Of a stretch of 5,848 nucleotides of DNA, positions 5,686-5,848 are shown one piece after another (position 1 is the stretch's first letter; the number at the start of each line of letters is the position of its first letter). The notes under the pieces are model-generated. The model had not been told where the DNA came from, made no database searches, and saw nothing but the letters and a program-made list of their open reading frames with translations. A program made the position numbers and the translations under genes. The DNA is taken from assembly GCA_016281475.1 (NCBI GenBank), contig JAEEIS010000268.1:1-5848 (forward strand), in the 5' to 3' direction. This stretch comes from Bacteroidales bacterium (GTDB lineage Bacteria; Bacteroidota; Bacteroidia; Bacteroidales; P3).

Positions 5686-5848
5686 TTATTTTTGTTGATT
5701 CTTAAAAGGTATGCCAAACAGCTTGAGCAGCGACATGGCTTCCTTATCGGTATTGGCAGAGGTGACAAAGGTAATGTCCATACCCTGGATACGGTCGATC
5801 TTGTCAATGTCGATTTCGGGGAAGATAATCTGCTCAGCGATGCCGAAG
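5686..5848 (-). CDS. rplE: 50S ribosomal protein L5 (uL5), C-terminal fragment
   Basis: The last 53 codons and the stop are present; the rest lies beyond the right edge. The residues read [20 protein letters not shown], then [20 protein letters not shown] and a tail ending [10 protein letters not shown]. This is the conserved L5 C terminus (FPEI-.D-.GMD-.VT-A-.DEEA--LL---G-PF). L5 binds 5S rRNA with L18 and reaches the central protuberance, where it touches the small subunit and P-site tRNA. Its stop is 6 nt before rpsN, which suggests coupling. Genes for L24 and L14 would be expected further upstream. Confidence 0.97.
   Translation of the reverse strand, partial: FGIAEQIIFPEIDIDKIDRIQGMDITFVTSANTDKEAMSLLKLFGIPFKNQQK

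Overview
The window holds a stretch of the conserved spc/alpha ribosomal-protein gene cluster, entirely on the minus strand. In transcription order (right to left) the genes are rplE (3' end only), rpsN, rpsH, rplF, rplR, rpsE, rpmD, rplO, secY, map, infA, rpmJ and rpsM (5' end only). Every gene is intact apart from the two cut by the window edges. There are no mobile elements, tRNA or rRNA genes, CRISPR arrays or accessory genes.

The organism is most likely a member of the Bacteroidota, probably order Bacteroidales. The reasons are the gene order secY-map-infA-rpmJ-rpsM with no adk, a 38-residue L36 that lacks most zinc ligands, a 99-residue zinc-free type S14, A/T-rich leaders mostly without Shine-Dalgarno sequences, and one site fitting the Bacteroidota promoter pattern TAnnTTTG. 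Assignment below order is not attempted.

Layout. 5848-3948: rplE end, rpsN, rpsH, rplF and rplR (large- and small-subunit proteins mixed). 3941-2707: rpsE, rpmD, rplO. 2619-1261: secY, the translocon channel. 1247-243: map and infA, which act on nascent-protein N termini and on translation initiation. 191-1: rpmJ and the start of rpsM, leading into the alpha-operon part of the cluster. Most gaps are 6-62 nt, which fits one long transcript. No gap exceeds 90 nt. Only two gaps hold clear structure: 2620-2706 (rplO-secY), with a perfect 15-bp inverted repeat, and 5309-5379 (rpsN-rpsH), with a bulged hairpin overlapping a promoter-like site.

The genes work together in building ribosomes, starting translation, exporting proteins and trimming N-terminal methionine. 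I see no new biological system here. The points worth a second look are the two intercistronic hairpins, the promoter-like site, a recurring AGGAGAATA motif ahead of three genes in a lineage that rarely uses Shine-Dalgarno pairing, and the zinc-free forms of two ribosomal proteins.
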